NCBI GenBank assembly: GCA_964439215.1 | Contig: CAYTNY010000091.1 | Coordinates: 1 to 8,337 of the forward strand | From: CAYTNY01 sp964439215 | GTDB lineage: Bacteria > Oederibacteriota > PGYV01 > CAYTNY01 | DNA length: 8,337 nucleotides | Reading direction: 5' to 3' | Shown here: positions 1 to 5,669 of the stretch, piece by piece | Layout: each line of letters begins with the position of its first letter | How positions within the stretch are numbered: the stretch's first letter is position 1 | Translations under genes and position numbers: made by a program | The notes under the pieces: model-generated | The model's database searches: none | Seen by the model: the letters and a program-made list of their open reading frames with translations, nothing else | What the model was told of the DNA's origin: nothing

Positions 1-61
1 TCTCCTGTTTGGGCGTTGAAGTATATTCTTAAGTGTTCAGCCGCTGCTTAACCTCCTCTAT

Positions 62-103
62 AAAATCCCCCTGCCCCCCCTTTATTAAAGGAGGTAAAAA
101 AAC
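62..103 (-). repeat. Degenerate intergenic repeat (PPLIKGG-type), copy 1
   Basis: Read on the minus strand, this stretch has an ACCTCCTTTAATAAAGG core followed by a G-rich run and GGATTTTAT. Positions 76-84 and 86-94 form a near-perfect hairpin, with one G-T wobble on the minus strand. Conceptual translation gives a PPLIKGGQGDF-like string, which I recognise as the spurious peptide produced by widespread bacterial intergenic repeats. A related sequence lies in the opposite orientation at 8283-8327. It is not a gene. Confidence 0.6.
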
Positions 104-116
104 AAAACCCCTGCAA

Positions 117-181
117 CATACTCTATCCTCTCCCGCCGCTTGTCCTTCGCCGCTTGAAAAGTGAAGGAGAAAAAGAGTTGG
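117..181. repeat. Imperfect inverted repeat in non-coding leader region
   Basis: A pyrimidine-rich left arm (about 119-133, ACTCTATCCTCTCC) is roughly complementary to a purine-rich right arm (about 166-180, GGAGAAAAAGAGTTG). An inner exact pair, TCCTTC (143-148) and GAAGGA (163-168), supports a hairpin. The 9-mer CGCCGCTTG occurs twice, at 134-142 and 148-156. It resembles a decayed copy of the CTCTCCC/GGGAGAG intergenic repeats common in bacteria. No reading frame here looks real, and nothing else is evident between 1 and 251. Confidence 0.4.
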
Positions 182-251
182 GATATGTTTAGGTATATTA
201 TATATTTTTTTTGTGGTGCAATTCATATTGCGATTTTTAATTTAAAAACAT

Positions 252-280
252 TTGCAAAAACATCATTTTTTGCATATAAT
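252..280 (+). promoter_or_regulatory. Sigma70-type promoter for the SurA/PpiD-like gene, with internal dyad
   Basis: A -35-like TTGCAA (252-257) and a perfect -10 TATAAT (275-280) are separated by exactly 17 nt, the optimal spacing, in AT-rich DNA 46 bp before the start codon. An exact 8-bp inverted repeat, TGCAAAAA (253-260) and TTTTTGCA (267-274), fills most of the -35 and spacer and could be an operator or simply low-complexity AT sequence. Transcription would start near 287. Confidence 0.65.
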
Positions 281-311
281 ATCCTTCAATTTATTAAAAA
301 ACCATAATATA

Positions 312-318
312 GAGGTGA
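312..318 (+). promoter_or_regulatory. Ribosome binding site for the SurA/PpiD-like gene
   Basis: GAGGTGA lies 7 nt before the ATG at 326. A second ATG follows immediately at 329, so either could be used; the spacing suits both. The same GAGGTG/GGGGTG style precedes the four-helix-bundle gene and the AmrS gene. Confidence 0.75.
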
Positions 319-325
319 AACAATT

Positions 326-1789
326 ATGATGAACCAGCTTCGCGACAACGCGAAAATATTTCTTTGGATAGTGATCGTGGCTTTTCTCGGGACAATTATT
401 TTTGCCTGGGGCGCCCAGTCAATGGGCGGAAGCAGCTCCACACCGGATATCATCGCTCAGGCAGCAGGCGAAGATATACCCTATTCCGAAATAGGCGTGC
501 TCTGGAGAAACAGACTCCAGGAGCTTACGGACAAAGGAATAAGAGTTGACAGCGAACGCGAGCGCAAAGAAAAACTTGATCTTCTTGATGAAATAATAAC
601 CCGCAGGCTTTTACTGGACTATGCCCGGGAACTGAATATATCGGCATCTGACGAGGAAATCGTGCAGAGTATAAGAAACATATCTGCTTTCCACGACGAG
701 GAAGGAAACTTCAGCCGCGAAAGATACTACAGAATGCTGCAGGCGCAGAGAATAAGCCCCAAAGTCCTGGAACAGGATCAGGCCCGCTCCATAATACTTT
801 CCAAACTCAACAACCGCCTGTACGCCATGGTAAAAACCACGGAAAACGAACTGAAAAACTATTATTTAAAACAAAGCAGAAAACTTAAAACAGAATTCGT
901 ATATTTCAACTACAATGACTTCAAAGATGAAATTTCAATAAGCGAGGACCGGATCTCAAATTATTATTCCATAAACAGAAAAGACTACGAAAAACCGGAG
1001 CGGGTTAATGCGTCGCATATTCTGATCATTCCCGACGCGTCCCCTACTTCCCCCACCGGCCTCACCGAAGAAGGCGCGCAGGAACTTGCCGCTGAAGTAC
1101 TGAAAAAAGCAAAAGCCGGCGAAGATTTCGGCGGACTTGCCCGCCAATACTCGCAGGACCCGGGCTCCAAAAACAACGACGGCGAGCTGGGATGGTTTGA
1201 ACGCGGTACAATGATAAAAGAATTTGAAGACGCGGCATTCAGCCTGAAAAAAGGCGGAATAAGCGATGTGGTAAAATCACAGTTCGGATATCATATAATC
1301 AAGGTCCACGATAAAGAAGAAGGCTCCCGCCCGACTTATGAAAAAGTCAAGAGCCAAATACGCGAAGAACTCACAAAACAGGAAGGGCTTAAACTAGCCG
1401 AAAAAAAAGCGGAAACATTCCTGCAGAATATTGAAGAAGGCGCATCCTTTACAAAGGCCGCAAAAGAAGCAGACGTTATGAGCGTCATTACAGGCTTTTT
1501 TGATTCTGACGAGGAAGTTGATATAATAGACGCTTCCGAATTCCAAAACGAACTTTTTGATCTTAACATAAATGACTTTTCAGACCCCATAGCCGGCGAA
1601 AACGGCTACTATGTCTTTAAAATACTCGCCGAAAAACCCTCCAAATTCAACGAAGAAGACTTCAAAGAAAAAGAAAACAGCCTGGACGAAAAACTGAAAA
1701 ACATCAAGTTCCGCCAGATCCGCGAAGACCTGACAGCAAGCCTCCGGGCAAAAGCGGATGTGAAAGTGTTTGAGGAGAATCTCTTCTAA
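326..1789 (+). CDS. SurA/PpiD-like membrane-anchored peptidyl-prolyl cis-trans isomerase (parvulin)
   Basis: A 487-residue periplasmic folding factor that isomerises peptidyl-prolyl bonds and chaperones exported proteins. Residues about 10-30 form one hydrophobic segment after a short charged N-terminus, as in PpiD-type signal anchors. Residues about 45-190 are the helical SurA-N-like chaperone region. A parvulin (PpiC) domain spans about 225-330: it opens with NASHILI, has the family's LARQYSQDPGS and GELGWFERG strings, and closes with FGYHIIKV. A charged helical region of about 150 residues follows. Length lies between SurA (about 430) and PpiD (about 620), and only one parvulin domain is visible. 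The start has a strong ribosome binding site and an upstream promoter. The gene seems to be transcribed alone. I left the symbol empty because SurA and PpiD cannot be separated from sequence reading alone. Confidence 0.93.
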   Translation: MMNQLRDNAKIFLWIVIVAFLGTIIFAWGAQSMGGSSSTPDIIAQAAGEDIPYSEIGVLWRNRLQELTDKGIRVDSERERKEKLDLLDEIITRRLLLDYARELNISASDEEIVQSIRNISAFHDEEGNFSRERYYRMLQAQRISPKVLEQDQARSIILSKLNNRLYAMVKTTENELKNYYLKQSRKLKTEFVYFNYNDFKDEISISEDRISNYYSINRKDYEKPERVNASHILIIPDASPTSPTGLTEEGAQELAAEVLKKAKAGEDFGGLARQYSQDPGSKNNDGELGWFERGTMIKEFEDAAFSLKKGGISDVVKSQFGYHIIKVHDKEEGSRPTYEKVKSQIREELTKQEGLKLAEKKAETFLQNIEEGASFTKAAKEADVMSVITGFFDSDEEVDIIDASEFQNELFDLNINDFSDPIAGENGYYVFKILAEKPSKFNEEDFKEKENSLDEKLKNIKFRQIREDLTASLRAKADVKVFEENLF

Positions 1790-1795
1790 AACACA

Positions 1796-1816
1796 GTTTG
1801 TGGTTTGTGGTTGGCG
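1796..1816. repeat. Short heptad tandem repeat (GTTTGTG)
   Basis: Two perfect 7-nt units GTTTGTG (1796-1802, 1803-1809) and a degenerate third (1810-1816) begin 6 nt after the stop codon of the SurA/PpiD-like gene. The unit differs from the GAGTTTT unit 15 nt further on but has the same period. Confidence 0.6.
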
Positions 1817-1827
1817 CCAATGCATTG
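1811..1827. repeat. Two overlapping 10-bp perfect palindromes
   Basis: TTGGCGCCAA (1811-1820) and CAATGCATTG (1818-1827) are both exact palindromes and share three bases. They sit between the GTTTGTG heptads and the GAGTTTT heptad arm. There is no T tract after them, so they are not a standard intrinsic terminator. They could be a protein binding site or an insertion boundary; function unknown. Confidence 0.5.
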
Positions 1828-1830
1828 TTT

Positions 1831-1861
1831 GAGTTTTGAGTTTTGAGCTTTGAGTTTTGGG
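1831..1861 (+). repeat. Left arm of 31-bp inverted repeat flanking the four-helix-bundle gene
   Basis: Four 7-nt units (GAGTTTT, GAGTTTT, GAGCTTT, GAGTTTT) followed by GGG. It matches the reverse complement of 2372-2402 at 30 of 31 positions; the only mismatch is at 1834 against 2399. A competing local hairpin is possible: GTTTTGGG (1854-1861) can also pair with CCCAAAAC (1878-1885). Confidence 0.85.
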
Positions 1862-1938
1862 GTAAAACAGTTCAAAACCCAAAACAAAAACAACTAAAAA
1901 TAAAAATATAACAAACTTATAAGGTGGTCATAAAAAAA

Positions 1939-1946
1939 GAGGGGTG
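1939..1946 (+). promoter_or_regulatory. Ribosome binding site for the four-helix-bundle gene
   Basis: GAGGGGTG ends 5 nt before the ATG at 1952 and supports real translation of this small gene. The A-rich leader from 1862 to 1938 contains TATAAC (1907-1912) and TTATAA (1918-1923), but neither has a convincing -35 partner, so I do not call a promoter. Confidence 0.7.
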
Positions 1947-1951
1947 AAAAT

Positions 1952-2338
1952 ATGAACTTCAAAGAACTTGATATCTGGAAAAAGGGATTGGAAATTGATA
2001 TGCTTGTCAGCAAAGTAACTCTTTCATTTCCCAAAAGATATGTTTATTCCCTTTGCTCTCAAATGGAGAGGGCTTCAATATCCATTTCATCAAATATTTC
2101 CGAGGGACATTCAAAAAAATACACCGGTGAATTCATAAAACATCTATATTACGCTTATGGTTCCTGTGCCGAATTGGAGACGCAGATAACAATGGCCTCT
2201 CACCGAGAAATCATAGATCCTAAAATAAAAAACAAACTCCTTAAACTTCTTGAAGATGAACAAAAAATGATATCAAGCCTCATAAACAAACTAAAGAAAA
2301 AAATGCTTTCACAAAAAGCAGTTCTCTGTCAAAACTGA
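1952..2338 (+). CDS. Four-helix-bundle protein, 23S rRNA intervening-sequence (S23) family
   Basis: A 128-residue protein of the family first seen as ORFs inside 23S rRNA intervening sequences (TIGR02436 type) and structurally related to the Avd accessory protein of diversity-generating retroelements. Members form basic helical bundles, often pentamers, that may bind nucleic acid; the biological role is not settled. The family hallmarks are present in order: FKELDIWKKGLE at 3-14, a FPKRYVYSLCSQMERASIS stretch at about 27-45, the SNISEG motif at 48-53, then helix 3 with YAYGSCAELETQI at about 67-79, and a Lys-rich C-terminal helix at about 95-120. It is full length, with a good ribosome binding site. 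It is visibly more AT-rich than its neighbours. Framing by a heptad-based inverted repeat suggests it travels as a unit. No rRNA, reverse transcriptase or variable repeat is in the window, so rRNA processing or retroelement roles are unsupported here. Confidence 0.9.
   Translation: MNFKELDIWKKGLEIDMLVSKVTLSFPKRYVYSLCSQMERASISISSNISEGHSKKYTGEFIKHLYYAYGSCAELETQITMASHREIIDPKIKNKLLKLLEDEQKMISSLINKLKKKMLSQKAVLCQN
2297..2320 (-). terminator. Candidate intrinsic terminator of the minus-strand operon
   Basis: On the minus strand TGCTTT (2320-2315), loop TTGTG and AAAGCA (2309-2304) make a 6-bp stem followed directly by seven T (2303-2297). It lies 74 nt beyond the maf stop codon and antisense to the end of the four-helix-bundle gene. 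A weaker 5-bp hairpin, CAGTT/AACTG, sits just before it. The stem is short and AT-rich, so efficiency is uncertain. Confidence 0.45.
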
Positions 2339-2371
2339 TTCATAATGCTTCTTATTTTAGTTTTATCCCTT

Positions 2372-2402
2372 CCCAAAACTCAAAGCTCAAAACTCAAAGC
2401 TC
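2372..2402 (-). repeat. Right arm of 31-bp inverted repeat flanking the four-helix-bundle gene
   Basis: On the minus strand this reads GAGCTTT, GAGTTTT, GAGCTTT, GAGTTTT, GGG, matching 1831-1861 at 30 of 31 positions. It begins 33 nt after the four-helix-bundle stop codon. The final two sense codons (Glu, Leu) and the TGA of maf (2394-2396) lie inside it. Confidence 0.85.
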
Positions 2403-2978
2403 ACTCACTTTTTCTTCGATAAGTCTTTTCAGTTTTTCCACAGGAAGCCCTACTATATTATAATACGAGCCTTGGGTTTTGGAGATGTAGGGGTCGGCGC
2501 CTTCTTGGATGGCGTAGGAGCCGGCTTTGTCCAGGACGTGGTTGTTTTCCACATAGTTTTGTATCTGCTTTTTGGTCATCTTTTTGAAATATATGCGCGA
2601 CTCGTCCCAGGCCGCGGCGGTGCTTCCGGATGCGGCGTCAATCAATGCTATGCCGGATATTACGCTGTGAACAGAGCCGCTCAGGCGGGACAGCATTTTT
2701 TCCGCGTTTTTTTTCGTTCCGGGCTTGCCCATAATATGCCCGTCAAGAACAACTATGGTGTCAGAACCCAGAATCAGGCCGCTTCTGACAAGCGGCAGTA
2801 CAGACCCGGCTTTTTTATACGCGAAGTATACCGCGGTTTCATAAGGATTTTTATTTTTCAGGTCTTTCATAAAAGGAGCCTCGTCAAACAAAGGGGGCAC
2901 AACCCTGAAAGGTATTTTAAACTCTTTTAATATGGCGCGTCTTCTGGGGGATGTTGAGGCAAGAATCAGTTTTTTCAT
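2394..2978 (-). CDS. maf: Maf family nucleoside triphosphate pyrophosphatase
   Basis: A 194-residue cytoplasmic enzyme that hydrolyses nucleoside triphosphates, probably non-canonical or modified ones (dTTP/UTP or m7GTP-type substrates depending on subfamily), to the monophosphate and pyrophosphate. The N-terminal signature LASTSPRRRAIL (6-17) is the phosphate-binding loop. GSDTIVVLDG (71-80) carries the conserved catalytic Asp73, and MGKPG (83-87) the conserved Lys-Pro. The family's LDKAGSYAIQ and YYNIVGLPVEKL strings are near the C-terminus. Length is typical. The start codon overlaps the stop of the AmrS-like gene by 4 nt (ATGA), so the two are translationally coupled, and this is the last gene of the run. 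The stop codon is supplied by the repeat at 2372-2402, so the extreme C-terminus may have been replaced when the repeat arrived. Confidence 0.93.
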   Translation of the reverse strand: MKKLILASTSPRRRAILKEFKIPFRVVPPLFDEAPFMKDLKNKNPYETAVYFAYKKAGSVLPLVRSGLILGSDTIVVLDGHIMGKPGTKKNAEKMLSRLSGSVHSVISGIALIDAASGSTAAAWDESRIYFKKMTKKQIQNYVENNHVLDKAGSYAIQEGADPYISKTQGSYYNIVGLPVEKLKRLIEEKVSEL

Positions 2979-3970
2979 TCAAAAACGCCTTTTACTTCCT
3001 CCCCGCATTTTGTGCATTTATTTCCCTCAAGCCCGGTTGTTTCAGCCCTGTAGAAATCTCTTTTTATAAGTTCATTTCCGCACGATGCGCAGTATGTATC
3101 GCTCCCCCCGTTTTCAGGCGGAACATTTCCGAGATACACATACTTTAATTTTTGTTTTGCTTTTTCATACACTTCGCGGAGCTTTTCCGCGCCTGTTGCG
3201 TCTATATTCATCTTATACTGAGGTGAATACCGGGAAAAATGCATGGGTATATCAGGCGATACCGACGCAAGCCAGTCTATTATGCCGTCTATATCCTCTT
3301 TGTCATTTAAATCAGGTATCACAAGATTTGTAACTTCAATATGCACTCCGGCCTCATATGCGGTTTTTATGGTTCTCATCACGGGCGCCAGCTGCCCTGA
3401 ACACACTTCCCTGTAAAAACTTTCGCTGCCTGCTTTCAGGTCAATATTCATTGCGTCTATGCGGGGCAGCGCCTCTTTTAAAGGCTCTTCGCTTATAAAG
3501 CCGTTTGTGACCCATATGTTTTTCAATCCTTTTTCACGCGCTTTTTCGGAAACATCCATTACAAATTCATACCATATGGAAGGTTCATTATATGTATACG
3601 CGATCCCCGCGGCTCCGCTGTGCAGGGCAAGTTCTGTTATTTCAGCGGGGGTGAATTCTTCGGACATTACATCCGCAGCCTGGGAAATTGACCAGTTCTG
3701 GCAGAAAGTGCATTTCAGATTACAGCCCCAGGAGCCTATTGAAAATACTTTTCTGCCGGGCAGAAAATGATAGAGCGGTTTTTTCTCTATGGGATCATCG
3801 GAATAAGACGTAACTTTTCCGTATATTTTGGTGACAAGCCTGCCCTCGGAATTGCCTCTGGCAAGACAGATCCCGCTTTTCCCTTTTGCCATAAGACATC
3901 TGTGAGGACAAAGAACACATCTTACCTTGCCCACCGGCACCGATTTGTAAAACAACGCCTCTTTTTCCAA
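2975..3970 (-). CDS. amrS: AmrS-like radical SAM protein (AmmeMemoRadiSam system type)
   Basis: A 331-residue radical SAM enzyme related to pyruvate formate-lyase activases. The [4Fe-4S]-binding CxxxCxxC motif is GCNLKCTFC with Cys83, Cys87 and Cys90. Before it lies the family's Cys-rich N-terminal segment, with RCVLCPHRC and GICLARGN (Cys18, 21, 25, 35). At the C-terminus CASCG and CTKCG form a zinc-ribbon-like pair at about 293-325. This three-part layout is typical of AmrS, which in many genomes accompanies AMMECR1 and Memo-like proteins; neither partner is in this window. The substrate is not known to me. The start is TTG at 3970, chosen because an AAAGGGGTGAG ribosome binding site lies correctly before it and any internal ATG would cut off conserved cysteines. 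It follows the methyltransferase gene by 57 nt and overlaps maf by 4 nt. Confidence 0.9.
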   Translation of the reverse strand: MEKEALFYKSVPVGKVRCVLCPHRCLMAKGKSGICLARGNSEGRLVTKIYGKVTSYSDDPIEKKPLYHFLPGRKVFSIGSWGCNLKCTFCQNWSISQAADVMSEEFTPAEITELALHSGAAGIAYTYNEPSIWYEFVMDVSEKAREKGLKNIWVTNGFISEEPLKEALPRIDAMNIDLKAGSESFYREVCSGQLAPVMRTIKTAYEAGVHIEVTNLVIPDLNDKEDIDGIIDWLASVSPDIPMHFSRYSPQYKMNIDATGAEKLREVYEKAKQKLKYVYLGNVPPENGGSDTYCASCGNELIKRDFYRAETTGLEGNKCTKCGEEVKGVFE

Positions 3971-3975
3971 AATTT

Positions 3976-3986
3976 CTCACCCCTTT
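3976..3986 (-). promoter_or_regulatory. Ribosome binding site fixing the TTG start of amrS
   Basis: Minus-strand AAAGGGGTGAG leaves 7 nt between GGGGTG and the TTG at 3970-3968. This matches the style and spacing before the plus-strand genes at 326 and 1952, and it is the reason a TTG start was preferred. Confidence 0.65.
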
Positions 3987-4027
3987 ATCATGCCGTATTT
4001 ATCCGCGCGTTTAACGCCCGGCAAATT

Positions 4028-4591
4028 TTATTTTTTTACTATGATATACAGATCCGGAGCATAAGATTTTATACCCGAAAATATATATCTCGCTTTCCTC
4101 ACAAAAAAACGAAGCGGATCATTCTTTACCGTGTCCCTGTCGCTCCCCGCTTCAACAGGCTCCAACCCCTGCTCCGCGCACAGTTTAAACACCGCATCTG
4201 CCGTATAAGGCCTTATATGGTCAGGGTCGTTCCAGAAATCATACAGCGCAACATTCAGGCTGCGTATGTCCGGTGTTATAAAAACAGCTTTCCCCTCTTT
4301 TTTCAAAACACGCTTTATTCCTTTAATGAGCCTTCTCAGGTCCCGGGGAGAAAAATGCTCTATAATATGCCTTGCATAAACACCCTCAAAACTGCTTTCC
4401 TTTGCTTCTTCCAGATACTGCAGAATGTCCGCTTCAACAATATTATCAGCTGTAATACCGGGAGTCAAGTCCACGCCTGTTGCTTTTATTCCTTTTTCTT
4501 CACAGATCTTCATAAAGTCACCGCGCCCGCAGCCAAGTTCAAGAAGGTCTCCTTTTCCAAACATTTCAGCGTATTTTCTCTGTCTGTCCAT
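4028..4591 (-). CDS. Class I SAM-dependent methyltransferase, glycan-cluster type
   Basis: A 187-residue Rossmann-fold methyltransferase using S-adenosylmethionine. Motif I is LLELGCGRGDF (16-26), and the ribose-binding acid is Asp41 in TGVDL. A RHIIEHF string marks the post-motif strand typical of Methyltransf_11/23 proteins. The later WNDPDHIRPYT segment resembles methyltransferases found in O-antigen and capsule clusters, which fits the two adjoining glycosyltransferases; the acceptor is probably a sugar or lipid-linked glycan, by inference. I start at ATG 4591, 10 nt after the preceding gene's stop at 4602. The frame stays open upstream to a TTG at 4648, giving 19 extra residues that include a run of four Asn and would overlap the upstream gene by 47 nt. 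No strong ribosome binding site decides this; a TTG at about 4615 preceded by GAGG is another option. Confidence 0.85.
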   Translation of the reverse strand: MDRQRKYAEMFGKGDLLELGCGRGDFMKICEEKGIKATGVDLTPGITADNIVEADILQYLEEAKESSFEGVYARHIIEHFSPRDLRRLIKGIKRVLKKEGKAVFITPDIRSLNVALYDFWNDPDHIRPYTADAVFKLCAEQGLEPVEAGSDRDTVKNDPLRFFVRKARYIFSGIKSYAPDLYIIVKK

Positions 4592-4601
4592 GTTATTGTT
4601 A

Positions 4602-5669
4602 TTATGCGGCAAGAACAACCTCGTCAATGTATTTTTTAAATGATTCAATTTCTTTTTCCCAGTTATAGCTGTCTTTTATAAACTTATAACCTTTTTCCTC
4701 TCTTTTATCAAGTTTTTTCATCACAGAACTTATCAGCCGTGAAAAAGCTTTTACCCCCGGAGGACTCATATAAATAAATTTTCTGAAATCCTTTATCTCG
4801 CCGACTCTGTTCGCGGCAACCGGCTTTGAAAAAGCCAGATACTCGCGCAGTTTCATGGAAGCTCTGTATTTATTTACCTCTCTGTCCGCATAATACACAA
4901 GACATATATCAGCCGCCTGCATATAGGACGCGGTTTCCTCCGCGCTTAAAGGCCCGGTAAAAACAACTTTTCCGGCCAGGCCGGCTTTAATGGATTTCTT
5001 CACAAGACGCTTCAAAAGCGGCCCGCCTCCCGCGGCAATCAGAACAAAATCCTCTTTAACGGGCTTTACAGCCTCAAATATCTCTTCCATATAACCCGCA
5101 ATATTCATATGCGCTGTATAGAAAAGTATCTTTTTTCCTTTAAATTTTTTTCTTATGCCCGCGGCCTTTTTCCGGTATTTTCTTTTCGGCGAAAATATTC
5201 CAAGATCCACGCACTGTTTCAGATAATACAGCCTGTTTTTATATCCCGGATATCTTTTTTTTATCCTTTTTTCAAGCGCCCTGTTGTGCGTTGTTATATG
5301 ATCGGCGCAGACCGTCATCCTGTCCTGAATAAATGAGACAAATCCGGAAAGCAGCCCTTTTCTGTATCCGTGGTCAAGATCATCAATGTCAATTATGAGT
5401 TTTGCGCCCGCGGCCCTGAGCAATAACGCCGGCAGCACCGTGTTCGGGTAAGGCTTGACAATAAACACCGCGTCGTATTTCAGGTTCAGCAGCCTGAAAA
5501 AATAATAAAACATGGACAAAAGAAAATCCAGCATAAAAGGCATACTCTTAAAAGGGGGGCGGATATAATCAGTATTCCTGTTTTTCTTCTTCATATATTT
5601 AAAAATATATTCGGCGCGCAGCGCCGAGCCTGTATTCCGGGCCTGCGATGAAAGAATCAGCATTTTCAT
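4602..5669 (-). CDS. Glycosyltransferase family 4 (GT-B fold)
   Basis: A 355-residue cytoplasmic or membrane-associated enzyme transferring a sugar from a nucleotide sugar. The N-terminal acceptor half (1-165) has MKMLILSSQ at strand 1 followed by GSALRAEYI, and a hydrophobic stretch around 45-65 that may contact the membrane. IIDIDDLDHGY (about 92-102) is typical of bacterial GT4 proteins. The C-terminal donor half begins after CVDLGIFSPKR, with IAAGGGPL, VVFTGPLSAEE and then MKLREYLAFSKPVAANRVGEI, where the conserved Glu of the donor-binding E-x7-E region falls. The sugar cannot be named. Its ATG overlaps the stop of the family 2 glycosyltransferase by 4 nt, so the pair probably acts on the same glycan. 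Confidence 0.9.
   Translation of the reverse strand: MKMLILSSQARNTGSALRAEYIFKYMKKKNRNTDYIRPPFKSMPFMLDFLLSMFYYFFRLLNLKYDAVFIVKPYPNTVLPALLLRAAGAKLIIDIDDLDHGYRKGLLSGFVSFIQDRMTVCADHITTHNRALEKRIKKRYPGYKNRLYYLKQCVDLGIFSPKRKYRKKAAGIRKKFKGKKILFYTAHMNIAGYMEEIFEAVKPVKEDFVLIAAGGGPLLKRLVKKSIKAGLAGKVVFTGPLSAEETASYMQAADICLVYYADREVNKYRASMKLREYLAFSKPVAANRVGEIKDFRKFIYMSPPGVKAFSRLISSVMKKLDKREEKGYKFIKDSYNWEKEIESFKKYIDEVVLAA

Larger units (their letters stand above)
1831..2402 (+). mobile_element. Candidate four-helix-bundle repeat unit (IVS-like cassette)
   Basis: A 572-bp segment made of a 31-bp inverted repeat around one AT-rich ORF of the 23S rRNA intervening-sequence protein family. It lies between two convergent housekeeping genes. 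A plus-strand RNA could fold into a 30-of-31-bp stem with the ORF in the loop, as in rRNA intervening sequences. No transposase, integrase or reverse transcriptase is present and no target-site duplication is obvious, so mobility is inferred. Alternatively, the repeats may simply accumulate around this gene family. Confidence 0.4.

Noticed and set aside
29..226. Minus-strand open frame of 65 codons
   Set aside because: It spans two repeat-like elements and contains the PPLIKGG-type string typical of spurious ORFs in dispersed repeats; there is no ribosome binding site or domain.
1831..1861. CRISPR-like array
   Set aside because: The units are 7 nt and directly contiguous, with no spacers, and no cas genes are present.
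1952..2338. Avd accessory gene of a diversity-generating retroelement
   Set aside because: Avd is structurally related, but there is no reverse transcriptase, no template/variable repeat pair and no C-type-lectin target gene in the window.
1831..2402. True 23S rRNA intervening sequence
   Set aside because: No rRNA sequence flanks it; the neighbours are protein-coding genes.
2472..2930. Plus-strand open frame of 152 codons
   Set aside because: It lies wholly antisense to maf, whose catalytic motifs are intact; a shadow frame.
3767..4639. Plus-strand open frame of 290 codons
   Set aside because: It is antisense to the AmrS 5' end and the whole methyltransferase gene, both of which have clear conserved motifs; its own translation shows no family pattern.
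4028..4648. Longer methyltransferase start at TTG 4648
   Set aside because: It would overlap the upstream glycosyltransferase by 47 nt and add a low-complexity segment before the family core; ATG 4591 is preferred, though not proven.
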